Shown: one piece after another, positions 62,283 through 64,000 of the stretch
Position numbering within the stretch: position 1 is the first letter of the stretch
Layout: each line of letters starts with the position of its first letter
Source of the DNA: Paraburkholderia ginsengiterrae
Lineage (GTDB): Bacteria > Pseudomonadota > Gammaproteobacteria > Burkholderiales > Burkholderiaceae
NCBI RefSeq assembly: GCF_001645125.1
Contig: NZ_LXKA01000110.1
Coordinates: 372,001 to 436,000 of the forward strand
Reading direction: 5' to 3'
Length of the DNA: 64,000 nucleotides
The notes under the pieces: model-generated
Told to the model about the DNA's origin: nothing
The model's database searches: none
The model's input: only the letters and a program-made list of their open reading frames with translations
Position numbers and translations under genes: made by a program

Positions 62283-63095
62283 TTGGCACGCGATCGCAAG
62301 AATATGCATACCGGCAAGCCCATGGATACTACCCAGTCGAACGGCCAAACCGACACGCACGGCCAGCCTCCCGCTCCGCTAGACGAAAGCGCCAATGATT
62401 TTGGCCGTCGCAACCCGCTGGAGATCGGCGTTCAGCTGCGCAATCTCGTCAATCGCGGCGATTTCCTCACTGCTCAATACGCCGGCGGCCAGATCGTGAC
62501 GCGGCTGCTCGACGTGGACGTGCGCGGCCGTACGTTCACGTTCGATTGGGGCGCGTTGCCCGAGCAGAACAAAGGGCTGCTCGCCGCGCCGCGCTGCCAG
62601 TTCCACGCCCAGCCGGACGGTGTGCGCGTCGAATTCGCCACCGCCACGCCGCGCGAAACCCGTTACGAAGGGCTGCCCGCATTCGAGGCCGACTTCCCCG
62701 AGGTGCTGTTTTACGTGCAGCGCCGCGAGTATTTCCGCGTCGACGCGCCGATTCTCGACCCGTACATGTGCACCGGCCGCCTGCCTGAAGGCGATACGTT
62801 CCGCTTCGAAGTGCACGACCTGTCGCTCGGCGGCGTCGGCATGCGCACCGCCGACGTGCGCGTGGCCGAGTTGCCGATGGGCACGCGCCTGATGGATTGC
62901 GAACTGTCGCTCGGCGGGCTCGGCCGGCTCTCGCTCGATCTGCAGCTCGTGTCGCATCGCTCCACTGCGTTGCCGAACGGCACGCAGCGCTATCAACTCG
63001 GCTTCCGTTTTCTGGCACTGCCGGGCAGCGCGGAGAACACGCTGCAACGTCTGATTACCCAGCTCGAGATGAAGCGCCGCTCACTCGCGCGCTGA
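62283..63095 (+). CDS. ycgR: YcgR-type flagellar brake, c-di-GMP-binding PilZ protein
   Basis: YcgR slows and biases the motor when bound to cyclic di-GMP. The product (up to 270 residues) has an N-terminal YcgR domain (NPLEIGVQLRNLVNRGDFLT, TFDWGALPEQNKGLLAAPRC) and a C-terminal PilZ domain with the RxxxR motif in QRREYFRVDAP and D-x-S-x-x-G in VHDLSLGGVGM. The start is uncertain: TTG at 62283 is very close to AAAGGAG, and ATG codons at 62304 and 62322 lack clear ribosome sites. A FliA promoter lies upstream, as for enteric ycgR. Confidence 0.92.
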   Translation: MARDRKNMHTGKPMDTTQSNGQTDTHGQPPAPLDESANDFGRRNPLEIGVQLRNLVNRGDFLTAQYAGGQIVTRLLDVDVRGRTFTFDWGALPEQNKGLLAAPRCQFHAQPDGVRVEFATATPRETRYEGLPAFEADFPEVLFYVQRREYFRVDAPILDPYMCTGRLPEGDTFRFEVHDLSLGGVGMRTADVRVAELPMGTRLMDCELSLGGLGRLSLDLQLVSHRSTALPNGTQRYQLGFRFLALPGSAENTLQRLITQLEMKRRSLAR

Positions 63096-63199
63096 TCTTC
63101 GCGGCACGATTCGCGGAACGACCCGCGGCATGACCCGGCGCCACGACTGGCAAGGCTCGCAAACGTTGAAACAAAAGCCGGGCATGCAGCGCAATAGCC

Positions 63200-63226
63200 T
63201 CAATTTTTCGTTATTGGGGCCGTTAA
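63200..63226 (+). promoter_or_regulatory. Sigma-28 (FliA) promoter of flgK
   Basis: TCAATTTT-N11-GCCGTTAA matches the sigma-28 consensus TAAAGTTT-N11-GCCGATAA at 13 of 16 positions with exact spacing, 57 bases before the flgK ATG. Confidence 0.8.
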
Positions 63227-63283
63227 ACAGACTGTTCAAGTAACGCGGCGGCAAGTGGTCGGTGTCGCCCTTCAGGATGGCGC

Positions 63284-64000
63284 ATGTCCAATCTAATCAA
63301 TCTCGGCCTCAGCGGACTGAACGCAGCCCAGTGGGGACTCACGACGACTGGCCAGAACATCAGCAACGCGTCGACGCCAGGCTACACCATCGAAACGCCG
63401 GTGTATGCGGAAACGGGTGGCCAGTACACGGGTTCCGGCTATCTGCCGCAAGGCGTCTCGACCACCACCGTGACGCGCCAGTACAGCCAGTATCTGACCA
63501 CTGAGCTCAACAATGCACAGTCGTCGGGCAGCTCGTTGTCGACGTACAACTCGCTGATTTCGCAACTGAACAATCTGATCGGCAGCCCGACCGCCGGGAT
63601 TGCAAGCGCGATCACCAGCTATTTCACCGGCTTGCAGAACGTCTCGAACAACGCGTCCAGCCTGGCCACGCGGCAGACCGCGATGAGTGGCGCGCAGACG
63701 CTTGTCAACCAGATCAACGCCGCCGGTCAGCAATACGACGCGCTGCGCCAGAGCGTCAACACGCAGCTCTCGAACACGGTCTCGCAGATCAACAGCTACA
63801 CGCAGCAGATCGCGCAGCTGAACGGCCAGATCTCCCAGGCCAGCTCGCAAGGCCAGCCGCCGAACCAGTTGCTGGATCAGCGCGATCAAGCCGTGTCCCA
63901 GCTCTCGCAGCTGATCGGCGTGCAGGTGGTCAACAGCAACGGCAGCTACAGCGTTTTCATGGGCAACGGCCAGCCGCTCGTGTCCTCCACCAACAGTTAT
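63284..64000 (+). CDS. flgK: Hook-filament junction protein FlgK (HAP1), partial at right edge
   Basis: FlgK joins hook and filament and is a FlgN client. 239 codons are present: MSNLINLGLSGLNAAQWGLT, TTGQNISNASTPGYTIETPV, then the coiled-coil region QYSQYLTTELNNAQSSG and NTVSQINSYTQQIAQLN, NQLLDQRDQAVSQLSQLIGV. The C-terminal half is beyond the window, and flgL would be expected after it. Confidence 0.96.
   Translation, partial: MSNLINLGLSGLNAAQWGLTTTGQNISNASTPGYTIETPVYAETGGQYTGSGYLPQGVSTTTVTRQYSQYLTTELNNAQSSGSSLSTYNSLISQLNNLIGSPTAGIASAITSYFTGLQNVSNNASSLATRQTAMSGAQTLVNQINAAGQQYDALRQSVNTQLSNTVSQINSYTQQIAQLNGQISQASSQGQPPNQLLDQRDQAVSQLSQLIGVQVVNSNGSYSVFMGNGQPLVSSTNSY

Overview
The window looks like chromosomal DNA from a beta-proteobacterium of the Burkholderia/Paraburkholderia group. 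It has high GC, dense coding and strong third-position GC bias. A tandem glycine riboswitch sits ahead of gcvT, there is a small Burkholderia-type H-NS protein, FlhDC is the flagellar master regulator, and a DUF2844/DUF3443-type gene pair lies between the chemotaxis and flhBA operons. I assign the group from gene content and protein similarity recognised by eye; no database search was run.

Region 1 (1-15.3 kb) is mostly housekeeping and accessory genes. In order these are gcvT (running off the left edge) with its riboswitch, a small lipoprotein, a Gfo/Idh/MocA oxidoreductase, the Rep helicase, an NTF2-like protein, a membrane-anchored di-haem cytochrome c, tRNA-Arg(CCG), an AT-richer islet with an outer-membrane beta-barrel protein, and a HAD-family lipoprotein. 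They are followed by a CatB-like acyltransferase and then a minus-strand block (NeuD/PglD acetyltransferase, DegT aminotransferase, TPR/SPINDLY O-linked glycosyltransferase). That block directly follows the flagellin genes and probably glycosylates flagellin.

Region 2 (15.4-18.7 kb) is fliC-fliD-fliT on the minus strand, with a clear sigma-28 promoter ahead of fliC. Region 3 (18.8-27.5 kb) is a mixed set: aldo/keto reductase, stand-alone rpsU, an uncharacterised protein, tag, a BadF-type sugar kinase, a Cof-type HAD phosphatase, a histidine phosphatase, aqpZ, an H-NS-like protein and a GT4 glycosyltransferase.

Region 4 (27.5-64 kb) is a large motility and chemotaxis cluster. flhDC (long leader with two inverted repeats) is followed by motAB-cheY1-cheA-cheW-mcp-cheR-cheD-cheB-cheY-cheZ. 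Next come the secreted DUF2844 protein and a lipoprotein that I read as pepsin-like, then flhBA and flhFG-fliA. A HicAB toxin-antitoxin pair interrupts the cluster before flgNMA (minus strand) and the divergent flgBCDEFGHIJ. A PilZ (YcgR-type) brake and flgK, cut by the right edge, complete the window.

The regulatory hierarchy can be read in the DNA. FlhDC would act on three sites that share a common element (flhB, flhF, and the flgA/flgB divergence). FliA (sigma-28), encoded here, would act on promoters of the form (T/C)(A/C)AA(G/T)TTT-N11/12-GCCG ahead of fliC, motA, flgM, ycgR and flgK. FlgM is the anti-sigma factor. The most notable observations are the pepsin-like reading of the DUF3443 lipoprotein, the FlgA with a long repeat-bearing N-terminal extension, the FlhG whose P-loop lacks both canonical lysines, the triple VELF repeat at the end of CheD, the flagellin glycosylation block, and the flhDC leader structures.
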